DNA of 64,000 bases from Falsirhodobacter flavus (lineage in GTDB: Bacteria > Pseudomonadota > Alphaproteobacteria > Rhodobacterales > Rhodobacteraceae), in assembly GCA_029846755.1 (NCBI GenBank), contig JARWBI010000005.1:121482-185481 (forward strand). The letters run 5' to 3'. How positions within the stretch are numbered: position 1 is the stretch's first letter; every line of letters begins with the position of its first letter. Below, piece by piece: positions 1-8,239 of this stretch. The notes below the pieces were generated by a model. The model was not told the origin of the DNA, searched no databases, and was given only the letters and a program-made list of their open reading frames with translations. The translations under genes were made by a program, and so were the position numbers.

Positions 1-276
1 GGCGGGTGGCGCGAATTGCTGGGCGGTGCCGGGGTGAAGTCGGCCTCGATCTCGGGGTCCGGCGTGTTCCGCGATGCAGGGACGGACGAGCGGGCGAGGC
101 AGATCTTCTTCGACGGCGAGGTGCCGCAGTTTCAGGTCATCATTCCCAGCTTTGGCGTCGTGCAGGGCGCGTTCATGATCACCGCCATCGAATATGCGGG
201 CAGCCACAATGGCGAGGCGACCTATGAGCTGACGCTTGCCTCGGCCGGGGCGCTGACCTTCACGGCGCTGGCATGA
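1..276 (+). CDS. GTA major tail protein (g9), 3' part only
   Basis: This is the C-terminal 91 residues of the GTA/phage major tail tube protein (TP901-1 type); the rest lies left of the window. The frame is open from base 1, reading G-W-R-E-L-L, and ends with a TGA at 274-276. The visible part contains F-F-D-G-E and P-S-F-G-V-V-Q-G-A-F followed by a tail on the pattern of E-L-T-L-A-S-A-G, typical of this family. Its stop overlaps the next start (ATGA). Identification leans heavily on the RcGTA gene order downstream. Confidence 0.8.
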   Translation, partial: GGWRELLGGAGVKSASISGSGVFRDAGTDERARQIFFDGEVPQFQVIIPSFGVVQGAFMITAIEYAGSHNGEATYELTLASAGALTFTALA

Positions 277-581
277 ACCCGTTTGCGGGCGAGGTGACGG
301 TGACGCTGGACGGGGTTCCGCATGTGGCCAAGCTGACGCTGGGCGCGCTGGCAGAGCTGGAGGCGGTGCTGGAGGCCGGATCGCTGATCGAGCTTGTGCA
401 GCGGTTCGAGGGCGGGCGTTTCACCACGCGCGACGTGCTGGCCGTGGTCGTCGCAGGTTTGCGCGGCGGCGGATGGCGCGGGACGGCGGCGGATCTTCTG
501 CATGCCGATATCGGCGGCGGTGCGTCCGGGGCGGCGCGGGCGTCGGCGGATTTGCTGCACCGTGCCTTTGCGATGCCCTGA
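273..581 (+). CDS. GTA family protein g10 (tail-tube/tail assembly associated)
   Basis: A 102-residue protein matching in size, position and style the gene that follows the major tail protein in Rhodobacter-type GTA clusters. It starts M-N-P-F-A-G-E-V and continues with a short beta-rich segment, then a helical region (L-G-A-L-A-E-L-E-A-V-L-E) resembling phage tail assembly proteins. The start overlaps the g9 stop by four bases, and its stop overlaps the following ATG (TGATG), so the genes are translationally coupled. The biochemical role is not established; family knowledge points to tail assembly. Confidence 0.8.
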   Translation: MNPFAGEVTVTLDGVPHVAKLTLGALAELEAVLEAGSLIELVQRFEGGRFTTRDVLAVVVAGLRGGGWRGTAADLLHADIGGGASGAARASADLLHRAFAMP

Positions 582-787
582 TGGACTGGTCGGGGCTTTT
601 ACGGGCCGGGCTGTTCGCGCTGCGGCTGACGCCCGAACAGTTCTGGCGGCTGACGCCGATGGAGCTGCGGATCATGCTGGGGGCGGAGGCTGCGAACCCG
701 CCCCTGACACGCGCGCGGCTGGAGGAGCTGGCCCGCGCATTTCCAGATGTGAAAGGACCGGCGGATGGCCACGATAGAGGAGCTTGA
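581..787 (+). CDS. GTA tail assembly chaperone-like protein (rcc01693 type, g10.1)
   Basis: A 68-residue protein beginning M-D-W-S-G-L-L-R-A-G. The motif L-R-L-T-P-E-Q-F-W-R-L-T-P-M-E-L at residues ~14-29 is characteristic of the small rcc01693-like phage tail assembly proteins. The frame is open further upstream, but the ATG at 581 sits directly on the preceding stop and gives the expected family length, so it was chosen. The 3' end overlaps the tape-measure gene by 23 bases. Probable role, inferred from phage analogues: chaperoning the tape measure during tail assembly. Confidence 0.8.
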   Translation: MDWSGLLRAGLFALRLTPEQFWRLTPMELRIMLGAEAANPPLTRARLEELARAFPDVKGPADGHDRGA

Positions 788-1418
788 GGACCAGCTTGCC
801 GCGCTGGAGCGGTCGCTGGACGACACCTCTCGCGTTGTCGGTGCGTTCGAGGGGCAGATGCGGCAGGTTGGCGTGACCGCCGAGGCGACGCAGCGAGAGG
901 TCGGTGCTTTGTCGAACAGCATGGGGCGGGGGCTGCGCAAGTCGTTCGAGGATGTGGTCTTCGACGGTGCGCGGCTGTCCGATGCCCTGCGCGGCGTGGC
1001 CGAGAACATGGCGCAGGCCGTCTATCGCGCGTCGATCAAGCCGGTGGAGGGTGCGATCGGCGGTGTCGTGTCCGGCGGGCTGAGCGCGCTGCTGGGTGGG
1101 CTGATGCCTTTCGCCTCGGGCGGGGCGTTTTCGCAGGGGCGGGTGATGCCGTTTGCAAAGGGAGGCGTCGTGTCCAGCCCCGTGACGTTCCCGATGCGCG
1201 GCGCAACCGGGCTGATGGGCGAGGCGGGGCCGGAGGCGATCATGCCGCTGACCCGTGGGGCCGATGGCCGATTGGGCGTGCAGGCGGCTGGCGGCGGTCG
1301 GGCGGTGAACATCGTCATGAACGTGTCCACCCCCGATGTGCAGGGATTTCAGCGCAGCCAGGGGCAGATCGCGGCACAGGTCAGCCGCGCATTGTCTCGT
1401 GGTCAAAGGAATAAATGA
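765..1418 (+). CDS. GTA tail tape measure protein (g11)
   Basis: At 217 residues this is a very short tape measure protein, as expected for the short tail of Rhodobacter-type GTA particles. Residues 1-45 are coiled-coil-like (I-E-E-L-E-D-Q-L-A-A-L-E-R-S-L-D). A glycine/alanine-rich middle with the repeated phrase M-P-F-A-(S/K)-G-G follows at ~113-125 and ~131-140. Then comes G-L-M-G-E-A-G-P-E-A-I-M-P-L, a motif shared by lambdoid minor tail/tape-measure proteins. It starts inside the previous gene and ends in an ATGA overlap with g12. Confidence 0.88.
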   Translation: MATIEELEDQLAALERSLDDTSRVVGAFEGQMRQVGVTAEATQREVGALSNSMGRGLRKSFEDVVFDGARLSDALRGVAENMAQAVYRASIKPVEGAIGGVVSGGLSALLGGLMPFASGGAFSQGRVMPFAKGGVVSSPVTFPMRGATGLMGEAGPEAIMPLTRGADGRLGVQAAGGGRAVNIVMNVSTPDVQGFQRSQGQIAAQVSRALSRGQRNK

Positions 1419-2050
1419 TGAGTTTTCACGAGATACGTTTTCCCGCCAACCTGTCCTTCGGGTCCGTCGGCGGACCGGAACGGCGGACGGAGATCGTCAC
1501 GCTGGCGAACGGGTTCGAGGAGCGCAACACTCCTTGGGCTCATTCGCGCCGCCACTACGATGCTGGCGTAGGTCTGCGATCGCTGGATGATGTGGAGGCG
1601 CTGATCGCTTTCTTCGAAGCGCGGCGGGGGCAGCTGTTCGGGTTTCGTTGGAAGGATTGGTCGGATTACAAGTCTTGCTTGCCATCACAGCCCGTCGGGC
1701 CGCTGGATCAGGTCCTTGGGCGCGGCGACGGCGTGACTACCGTGTTCACGCTGCGCAAGCTGTATCGCTCGGGCGAGGAGACTTATCTGCGGCCCATCGT
1801 CAAACCCGTCGAGGGCACGGTGCGCGTGGCTCTGGCTGCCGATCCGGCGGTGGAGGGGGTGCAGTTCACGGTCGATGCGGCGCACGGGACCGTGACCTTT
1901 GCGACCGCGCCCGCGCGCGGGGTCGAGGTCACGGCGGGGTTCGAATTCGACGTGCCGGTGCGCTTCGATACCGACCGCATCCAGACCTCGGTTTCGTCGT
2001 TCCAAGCGGGCGATGTGCCGAACGTGCCGGTAGTCGAGGTGCGGGTATGA
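1415..2050 (+). CDS. GTA distal tail protein, DUF2460 (g12)
   Basis: A 211-residue protein of the TIGR02217/DUF2460 family found in GTAs and siphophages. It begins F-H-E-I-R-F-P-A-N-L-S-F-G, carries the strongly conserved W-A-H-S-R-R-H-Y-D-A-G at ~42-52 and G-F-R-W-K-D-W-S-D-Y at ~76-85. In RcGTA the equivalent protein forms the distal tail ring between tube and baseplate hub. Two adjacent ATGs (1415 and 1418) are possible starts; the first overlaps the g11 stop. The stop overlaps the g13 start. Confidence 0.92.
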   Translation: MMSFHEIRFPANLSFGSVGGPERRTEIVTLANGFEERNTPWAHSRRHYDAGVGLRSLDDVEALIAFFEARRGQLFGFRWKDWSDYKSCLPSQPVGPLDQVLGRGDGVTTVFTLRKLYRSGEETYLRPIVKPVEGTVRVALAADPAVEGVQFTVDAAHGTVTFATAPARGVEVTAGFEFDVPVRFDTDRIQTSVSSFQAGDVPNVPVVEVRV

Positions 2051-2922
2051 CGCTGGCATCGCATCTGGCGCTGGGCGTCACCACGGTTTGCCGCGCATGG
2101 GCGGTCGCGCGGGCGGATGGCATCATGCTGGGCTTTACCGACCACGACACGGACCTTGCTTTCGACGGCATCACCTTTGCCGCCAGCAGCGGGCTGACGG
2201 CGATGGCGCTTCAGCAGACGACCGGGCTTGCGGTGGACAATACCGAAGCACTGGGCGCACTGAGCGATGCGGGCGTGACCGAGGCCGATCTGCTGGCCGG
2301 ACGCTTCGACCGGGCCGAGATGCGCTGCTGGCTCGTCAACTGGGCCGATCCTTCGCAGCGCAGCCTGCAGTTCCGCGGCACGTTCGGTGAGATCACCCGC
2401 ACGGGCGGTGCGTTCCGCGCGGAGCTGCGCGGGCTGACCGAGGCGCTGAACCAGCCGCAGGGGCGCAGCTATCAGACCGGCTGTTCCGCCCTGCTGGGGG
2501 ATCGCGCCTGCGGGTTCGATCTGTCGGGGCCCGGATACAGCGCAGAGCGGGCTGCCGAGCAGATCGAGGACAGGCGCATCCTCCGCTTCGCCGACTTCGC
2601 GGGGTTCGATGACCGCTGGTTCGAACGGGGGCGTCTGGTCGTGCTGACCGGGGCGGGTGCGGGGGTGGTGGGGCTTATCAAGAACGACCGCCTCTCGGCC
2701 TCGGGGCGCGAGATCGAGCTGTGGCAGTCGCTTGGGCCGGACATCGCCCCCGGCGACATGCTGCGGATCGAGGCGGGCTGCGACAAGCGCGCCGAAACCT
2801 GCCGCTTGAAATTCGCCAACTTCGCCAATTTCCGCGGCTTTCCGCATATTCCGGGCGAGGATTGGCTGGCCTCCTATCCCAATTCGGGCAGTGTCAAGGA
2901 TGGGGGGAGCCTGTTCAGGTGA
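2047..2922 (+). CDS. GTA baseplate hub protein, DUF2163/BR0599 (g13)
   Basis: A 291-residue protein with an N-terminal DUF2163 domain (C-R-A-W-A-V-A-R-A-D-G, then L-G-F-T-D-H-D) and a C-terminal phage BR0599 domain containing conserved cysteines (C-S-A-L-L-G-D-R-A-C-G and C-D-K-R-A-E-T-C) and F-R-G-F-P-H-I-P-G. The RcGTA homologue is a hub protein; paired cysteines in this family have been linked to an iron-sulfur cluster. The frame is open 400 bases upstream, but the ATG at 2047 overlaps the g12 stop and restores normal family length. Confidence 0.92.
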   Translation: MTLASHLALGVTTVCRAWAVARADGIMLGFTDHDTDLAFDGITFAASSGLTAMALQQTTGLAVDNTEALGALSDAGVTEADLLAGRFDRAEMRCWLVNWADPSQRSLQFRGTFGEITRTGGAFRAELRGLTEALNQPQGRSYQTGCSALLGDRACGFDLSGPGYSAERAAEQIEDRRILRFADFAGFDDRWFERGRLVVLTGAGAGVVGLIKNDRLSASGREIELWQSLGPDIAPGDMLRIEAGCDKRAETCRLKFANFANFRGFPHIPGEDWLASYPNSGSVKDGGSLFR

Positions 2923-3341
2923 GCATCATCATCGACGAGGCGCGGTCCTGGATCGGCACCCCCTATATCCATCAGGCCTATTGCAAGGGCGCGGGGACGG
3001 ATTGCCTCGGGCTGGTGCGCGGCGTCTGGCGCGTCTGGATCGGCCCGGAGCCGGAGGCGATCCCGGCCTATACGCAGGACTGGTCCGAACCTTCGGGTGA
3101 CGAGACGGTGCTGGCCGCCTGCGAGCGTTGGCTGGTTCGCAAACCGCTGGCCGATGTCGCCCCCGGCGACGTGCTTCTGTTCCGCATGCGCGACGGCTGC
3201 GTGGCCAAGCACCTCGGCATTCAGGCCGAGGGCGCAAGCTTCATTCACGCCTATACCGGGCACGGGGTCATCGAAAGCCCGCTCTCTGCCCCATGGGCGC
3301 GCCGGATCGCGGCGCGCTTTCGTTTTCCCGACAGGAGCTGA
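2919..3341 (+). CDS. GTA NlpC/P60-type peptidoglycan peptidase (g14)
   Basis: A 140-residue cell-wall hydrolase of the NlpC/P60 fold, expected to open peptidoglycan during particle entry or tail function. The catalytic Cys is in G-T-D-C-L-G-L-V-R-G near residue 29; the partner His is in A-K-H-L-G-I-Q near residue 95. The segment A-P-G-D-V-L-L-F-R is a typical family strand. A GTG start at 2919 overlaps the g13 stop (GTGA) and gives standard length; longer upstream readings are shadow of g13. Confidence 0.92.
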   Translation: MSIIIDEARSWIGTPYIHQAYCKGAGTDCLGLVRGVWRVWIGPEPEAIPAYTQDWSEPSGDETVLAACERWLVRKPLADVAPGDVLLFRMRDGCVAKHLGIQAEGASFIHAYTGHGVIESPLSAPWARRIAARFRFPDRS

Positions 3342-3344
3342 CAC

Positions 3345-6300
3345 ATGGCAACCCTTCTGCTTGCAACAGCAGGCGCCGCGATCGGCGGCGGCATCGGCGG
3401 CACCGTCATCGGCCTTTCGGGCGCGGTCATCGGCCGCGCGGTGGGCGCGACGCTGGGCCAGGTGATCGACCAGCGCCTTCTGGGCGTCGGGTCCGAGCGT
3501 GTCGAGATCGGCAAGCTGGACCGTTTCCGCATCATGGGCGCGTCCGAGGGCGCACCCGTCGCGCAGATCTATGGCCGCACCCGCGTCTCGGGTCAGGTCA
3601 TCTGGGCGACGCGGTTTCTGGAGCATGTCAGCAAATCCGGTGGCGGCAAGGGCACGCCCAAGCCGAAGACGACCAGCTATTCCTATTCCGTCAGCCTCGC
3701 CATCGCGCTGTGCGAGGGCGAGATCGCCAGCATCGGGCGCGTCTGGGCCGACGGGATCGAGCTTTCGCCCCACGATCTGAACATGCGCATCTATGAGGGC
3801 AGCGAGGACCAGCTGCCCGACCCCAAGATCGCGGCGGTCGAGGGCCATGCCCCGGCCTATCGCGGCATCGCCTATGTGGTGCTGGAAGATCTGCCGCTGG
3901 GCCAGTTCGGCAACCGCGTGCCGCAGTTCTCCTTCGAGGTGCTGCGCCCGGCGCAGGGCGGGCAGGCCGACCGCGACATGAACCTGCAACGCGGGGTAAG
4001 GGCGGTCGCGCTGGTTCCTGGCACGGGTGAATACGCGCTGGCGACGACCCCGGTGCATGTGTCGTCGGGGCCGGGCGCGAACCGCTCGCTGAACGTCAAC
4101 ACGCCATCGGGCGAGACTGACCTGACGGCATCACTGCGCCAGTTGGGCGAGGAACTGCCCGCTGCACAATCAGTGTCGCTGGTGGTGTCGTGGTTCGGGA
4201 GCGATCTGCGCTGCGGCGACTGCACGGTTCAGCCCTGCGTCGAACAACGCACGGATGGCGTGCCGATGGCGTGGTCCGTCGCGGGCGTCACGCGCGCGCA
4301 GGCGGCGCTGGTGCCACAGGCAGATGGCCGCCCGGTCTATGGCGGCACCCCCGCCGACGCTTCGGTGATCGAGGCGATCCGCGCTATCCGCGACGGCGGG
4401 CGCGCGGTTATGTTCTATCCGTTCATCCTCATGGACCAGATGGCGGGCAATACGCTGCCCGATCCGTATTCCGATGCGCAAGGCCAGCCCGTCCTGCCGT
4501 GGCGCGGACGCATCACGACCGCGCACGCGCCGGGGCGGGCAGGGACCTCCGACCGCAGTGCTGCGGCTGAAGCCGAGGTCGCTGCCTTCTTCGGCACCGC
4601 AAAACCCGAGGATTTCGGCGCGACCTATACCGGCCCGCAAGAATGGCGCTATCGCCGGTTCATCCTGCACTACGCGCATCTTTGCGCAAAGGCGGGCGGG
4701 GTGGATGCCTTCTGCATCGGGTCCGAAATGCGCGGGCTGACGCAGATCCGGGGCGCGAACGACAGCTTTCCCGCCGTGCGGGAACTGCGCCGTCTGGCGG
4801 CCGAGGTGCGTGCGATCCTGCCGGATGCCAAGATCAGCTATGCCGCCGACTGGTCGGAATATTTCGGCTATCACGCGGATGGCGACGTGTATTTCCACCT
4901 GGACCCGCTCTGGGCCGACCCGGCGATCGATTTCGTCGGCATCGACAACTATATGCCGCTGTCCGACTGGCGCGATGGCGAAGATCATGCCGACGCGCAT
5001 TGGGGCTCGATCTATGACCTCGATTACCTCAAATCCAACGTCATGGGCGGCGAGGGTTTCGACTGGTATTACGACAGCCCCGAGGGTCTGGCCGCGCAGA
5101 ACCGCAAGCCGATCACCGACGGCGCCCATGACGAGCCATGGGTCTTCCGCAACAAGGATCTGAAAAGCTGGTGGTCGCTGCCTCATCACGACCGCCGGGG
5201 CGGCGCACGCATCCGCACGGCGTGGGAGCCGGGATCGAAGCCGATCCGCTTCACCGAATACGGCTGCGCCGCCATCGACAAGGGCACGAACGAGCCGAAC
5301 AAGTTCCTCGACCCCAAATCGTCGGAATCCGTGCTGCCGCGTGCATCGGACGGGCGGCGTGACGATCTGATCCAGATGCAATACCTGCGCGCGATGTCCG
5401 AATTCTGGGCCGATCCGGTCAACAACCCGGCGGGTGCCTATGGCGACCGGATGGTGCAGATGCAATACGCCCACGCCTGGGCTTGGGACGCGCGGCCTTT
5501 CCCCGCCTTCCCCAACAATCTGGGTTTCTGGAGTGATGGCGACAACTATCCCCGCGGCCATTGGCTGTCGGGTCGGGCATCCGCGCAGCCGCTGTCTTCC
5601 GTCGTGGCCGAGATCTGCGAGCGGTCGGGCGTGACCGCCTATGACGTCTCGGGGCTTTACGGCACCGTGCGCGGCTATGCCCCCGGCGATACGGGATCGG
5701 CCCGTGCGGCGCTGCAACCCCTGATGCTGGCCTATGGGTTCGAGGCGGCTGAGCGCGACGGGATGCTCGTCTTCACCATGCGTCATGGCCGCGTGGGGCT
5801 GGAGATCGATGCCGAAACCCTGGCCCTGACCGAAGACGACACGCTGGAGTTCGCCCGCCTGCCCGAAGCGGAGACGGCAGGCCGCGTGCGCCTTGCCCAT
5901 ACCGAGGCCGAAGGCGATTACGCCGCGCGTCAGGCCGAGGCGATCTTCCCCGACGAGACCAGCATCGCCGTCTCGCAGACCGACCTGCCGCTGGTGCTGA
6001 CCGCCTCAGAAGGGCGGCGGATCGCGGAACGCTGGCTGGCGGAATCGCGGGTAGCGCGGGATACGGCGCGGTTCGCCCTGCCACCGTCGGCGCAGGTCGG
6101 GGCGGGGGATGTCGTGGGCCTCAACGGGATGCGCTGGCGGATCGACCGTCTGGAGCGCGCCGGTGCCCAGATGGTCGAGGCGGTGCGGGTCGAACCCGCC
6201 GTCTATGTGGCCAGCGATGCGGTGGAGGAACGCGTTCCGGCCAAGCCCTTCGTGGCCCCGGTCCCTGTCCATCCGGTCTTCCTCGACCTGCCGCTGCTGC

Positions 6301-7151
6301 GCGGGGACGAGGTTCCGCACGCCCCCCATGTGGCCATCGCCGCAAGCCCTTGGCCCGGCACCGTTGCCGTGTGGTCTGCGTCCGAGGATGCAGGATACGA
6401 TCTGAACACGCTTGTGCAGCGCGGCGCGATCCTTGGCGTCACGCAGACGCCGCTGGCCCCGGCGCAAAGCGGCCTTTGGGACCGGGGCGCGGCGCTGCGG
6501 GTGAAGATCCACGGCGGCGATCTCTCCTCGGCCAGTGCAGCGCAGGTGCTGAACGGTGCCAACGTCATCGCTATCGGCGACGGCGCGCGGTGGGAGTTGT
6601 TCCAGTTCGCAGAGGCGGTGCTGGTCGGCAGCGGCACGTATGATCTTTCGACGCGCCTGCGCGGGCAGCTTGGCACCGAGGCGTTCATCCCCGCCGAAGG
6701 TTGGCCCAGCGGATCGACTGTCGTGCTGCTGGACGAGGCGATGACCCAGATCACCGTCCCGGCCGAGGCGCGCGGCCTTGCCCGCCACTACCGCACCGGA
6801 AATGCGGGCCGCAGCTATGACGACCCGGCGGTGGTGCATCAGGTGCTGGCCTTCGAAGGGGCGGGCCTGCGCCCCTATGCCCCGGCGCATCTGCGGCGCA
6901 ATGGCGAGCGTATCACATGGGTCCGCCGCACCCGGATCGACGGCGACAACTGGGCATCCTACGAAGTGCCGCTGGGCGAGGAACGCGAAGCCTATCTGGT
7001 CCGCGTCATCAAGGGGGACCAGATCCTGCGCGACGTTACCGTAATGACGCCGGAATGGACTCTGCCCACGGGCGAGGGCGCGACGGCCATCGCGGTCGCG
7101 CAAATCTCGGACCGTTTCGGGCCGGGCCCGTTCCGCAGGCTCGCGCTCTAA
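3345..7151 (+). CDS. GTA host-specificity / tail tip protein (g15, 'megatron')
   Basis: A 1268-residue protein closing the GTA structural cluster. Residues ~1-50 are glycine/alanine-rich and hydrophobic. Roughly 370-740 form the GTA TIM-barrel domain, with G-P-Q-E-W-R-Y-R-R-F-I-L-H-Y and C-I-G-S-E-M-R-G-L-T-Q-I-R, D-N-Y-M-P-L-S-D-W, and F-T-E-Y-G-C. The remainder matches the phage tail-tip attachment region. In RcGTA this protein forms the megatron at the tail tip, which contacts recipient cells. It follows g14 by three bases and ends tail-to-tail with fliG, with stop codons overlapping (CTAA). Length is in line with RcGTA-type proteins. Confidence 0.93.
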   Translation: MATLLLATAGAAIGGGIGGTVIGLSGAVIGRAVGATLGQVIDQRLLGVGSERVEIGKLDRFRIMGASEGAPVAQIYGRTRVSGQVIWATRFLEHVSKSGGGKGTPKPKTTSYSYSVSLAIALCEGEIASIGRVWADGIELSPHDLNMRIYEGSEDQLPDPKIAAVEGHAPAYRGIAYVVLEDLPLGQFGNRVPQFSFEVLRPAQGGQADRDMNLQRGVRAVALVPGTGEYALATTPVHVSSGPGANRSLNVNTPSGETDLTASLRQLGEELPAAQSVSLVVSWFGSDLRCGDCTVQPCVEQRTDGVPMAWSVAGVTRAQAALVPQADGRPVYGGTPADASVIEAIRAIRDGGRAVMFYPFILMDQMAGNTLPDPYSDAQGQPVLPWRGRITTAHAPGRAGTSDRSAAAEAEVAAFFGTAKPEDFGATYTGPQEWRYRRFILHYAHLCAKAGGVDAFCIGSEMRGLTQIRGANDSFPAVRELRRLAAEVRAILPDAKISYAADWSEYFGYHADGDVYFHLDPLWADPAIDFVGIDNYMPLSDWRDGEDHADAHWGSIYDLDYLKSNVMGGEGFDWYYDSPEGLAAQNRKPITDGAHDEPWVFRNKDLKSWWSLPHHDRRGGARIRTAWEPGSKPIRFTEYGCAAIDKGTNEPNKFLDPKSSESVLPRASDGRRDDLIQMQYLRAMSEFWADPVNNPAGAYGDRMVQMQYAHAWAWDARPFPAFPNNLGFWSDGDNYPRGHWLSGRASAQPLSSVVAEICERSGVTAYDVSGLYGTVRGYAPGDTGSARAALQPLMLAYGFEAAERDGMLVFTMRHGRVGLEIDAETLALTEDDTLEFARLPEAETAGRVRLAHTEAEGDYAARQAEAIFPDETSIAVSQTDLPLVLTASEGRRIAERWLAESRVARDTARFALPPSAQVGAGDVVGLNGMRWRIDRLERAGAQMVEAVRVEPAVYVASDAVEERVPAKPFVAPVPVHPVFLDLPLLRGDEVPHAPHVAIAASPWPGTVAVWSASEDAGYDLNTLVQRGAILGVTQTPLAPAQSGLWDRGAALRVKIHGGDLSSASAAQVLNGANVIAIGDGARWELFQFAEAVLVGSGTYDLSTRLRGQLGTEAFIPAEGWPSGSTVVLLDEAMTQITVPAEARGLARHYRTGNAGRSYDDPAVVHQVLAFEGAGLRPYAPAHLRRNGERITWVRRTRIDGDNWASYEVPLGEEREAYLVRVIKGDQILRDVTVMTPEWTLPTGEGATAIAVAQISDRFGPGPFRRLAL

Positions 7152-8179
7152 TCCTCGGTGATAAGCGTGATCTCGCCCGTGCCTTCAAGCTGGCGGATCG
7201 CGCCGATCACGGTGGACATCGCCGCTTCGGCATCCTTGGGCCGGGGCGTGCCGCGATCCGCGACCTCCTCTCGCAGCGTCTGGGCCATGCGCTGCGACAG
7301 GTTCGCCAGAATGAACTCCCGCGTCTCGATTCCGCCGGGCGCGGCCATCGCCGTTATCAGCACCGCCTGATCGACGGCGCGCAGCAGCTTCGGCACCTCC
7401 GCCGGCGCGATCTTTGCCGGGATATGCGAGAAGGTGAAGATTGCGCGCCGCACCTTGGCGCCAAAATCGGCATCCTCCTCGTCCAGCCCGGTCAGCACAT
7501 CCTCGCGCGTGACGGTCTGCGACACGTTCAGGATCGCGCCGACCCGTTCCACCGGATTCGCATCGAAGGCGCGCGGCGGCTGCTGGTCGATCTGCTGGGC
7601 CAGCGATGCGCCGATCCGCTGCACGGTCGCCGGGTCCACGTTCCCGGTCATCGACACCGCAAAGGCAACCTTGCGCGCCCGATCCCCCGGCAGTTTCCCC
7701 AGCAGTTCCGCCGAACGCGCCACCGGCAGCTTCGACAGCATCACGGCGGCCACCTCCACCGCCTCCTCCTCCAGTATCGGCAGAAGGCGGTCCGGGGGCA
7801 GGGCGTTCAGCCGTTCCCACGGGTCGGCGGGGCCGATGCCGCCGCGCCGCAGCCGCGTGACCGCCCCGGCCGAGATGTGGCCGTCCATCGCTTTCAGCGC
7901 GCCTTCCATCCCGCCGGGAAAGGCAAGGCCAAGCTGTTCCAGCTCGGTCGAGAATTCCTCGATCACCGCGTTCATGGTGGCGCGGTCCACCGGGGTCATC
8001 TGCCCCATCTGTGCGGTCAGTTCGGCCTGCAATTCTTCCGGCAGGGACGACAGGGGGATGTTCGCCCCTTCGGATATCAGAAGCCGCACGACGATGGCGG
8101 CCTTTTCCAGCCCGTTAAGCGGTCGCGCCACCCGCACCGCGCGCTGCGTCGGTGTGATCTGTGCCAGTGCCTGAGACAT
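7148..8179 (-). CDS. fliG: FliG-like flagellar motor switch protein
   Basis: 343 residues, the normal FliG length. FliG forms the upper C-ring of the flagellar motor and contacts the stator. The C-terminal torque domain is well kept: S-Q-R (R297), L-R-E-E (E304/E305) and G-T-P-R (R313) line up with E. coli R281, D288/D289 and R297. In the middle domain the usual E-H-P-Q motif is replaced by E-E-A-V, so this is a divergent member. No other flagellar gene is in the window. It lies downstream of purB with 56 bases between, enough for its own control signals. Confidence 0.8.
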   Translation of the reverse strand: MSQALAQITPTQRAVRVARPLNGLEKAAIVVRLLISEGANIPLSSLPEELQAELTAQMGQMTPVDRATMNAVIEEFSTELEQLGLAFPGGMEGALKAMDGHISAGAVTRLRRGGIGPADPWERLNALPPDRLLPILEEEAVEVAAVMLSKLPVARSAELLGKLPGDRARKVAFAVSMTGNVDPATVQRIGASLAQQIDQQPPRAFDANPVERVGAILNVSQTVTREDVLTGLDEEDADFGAKVRRAIFTFSHIPAKIAPAEVPKLLRAVDQAVLITAMAAPGGIETREFILANLSQRMAQTLREEVADRGTPRPKDAEAAMSTVIGAIRQLEGTGEITLITED

Positions 8180-8212
8180 CCTGCCCCCGTAGATTCTTCC
8201 AAGGGGCAGGAT
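8178..8212 (-). promoter_or_regulatory. Hairpin covering the fliG ribosome-binding site and start codon
   Basis: A perfect 10-bp inverted repeat (8178-8187 against 8203-8212, 15-base loop). In the fliG mRNA the 3' arm contains the G-rich Shine-Dalgarno-like stretch and the first two bases of the AUG. Folding would occlude initiation. It also resembles a weak terminator for purB but lacks a U tract. Function is inferred. Confidence 0.5.
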
Positions 8213-8224
8213 GGTTTCATCGGG

Positions 8225-8239
8225 TTAACGCGGGGTTAG
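8225..8239 (-). promoter_or_regulatory. CtrA-like box upstream of fliG
   Basis: On the minus strand the sequence reads CTAA-N7-TTAAC, one mismatch from the CtrA consensus TTAA-N7-TTAAC. It lies about 45 bases before the fliG start and overlaps the purB stop codon. CtrA controls motility and GTA genes in Rhodobacterales, so the location is sensible, but a single near-match in this region could be chance. Confidence 0.4.
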
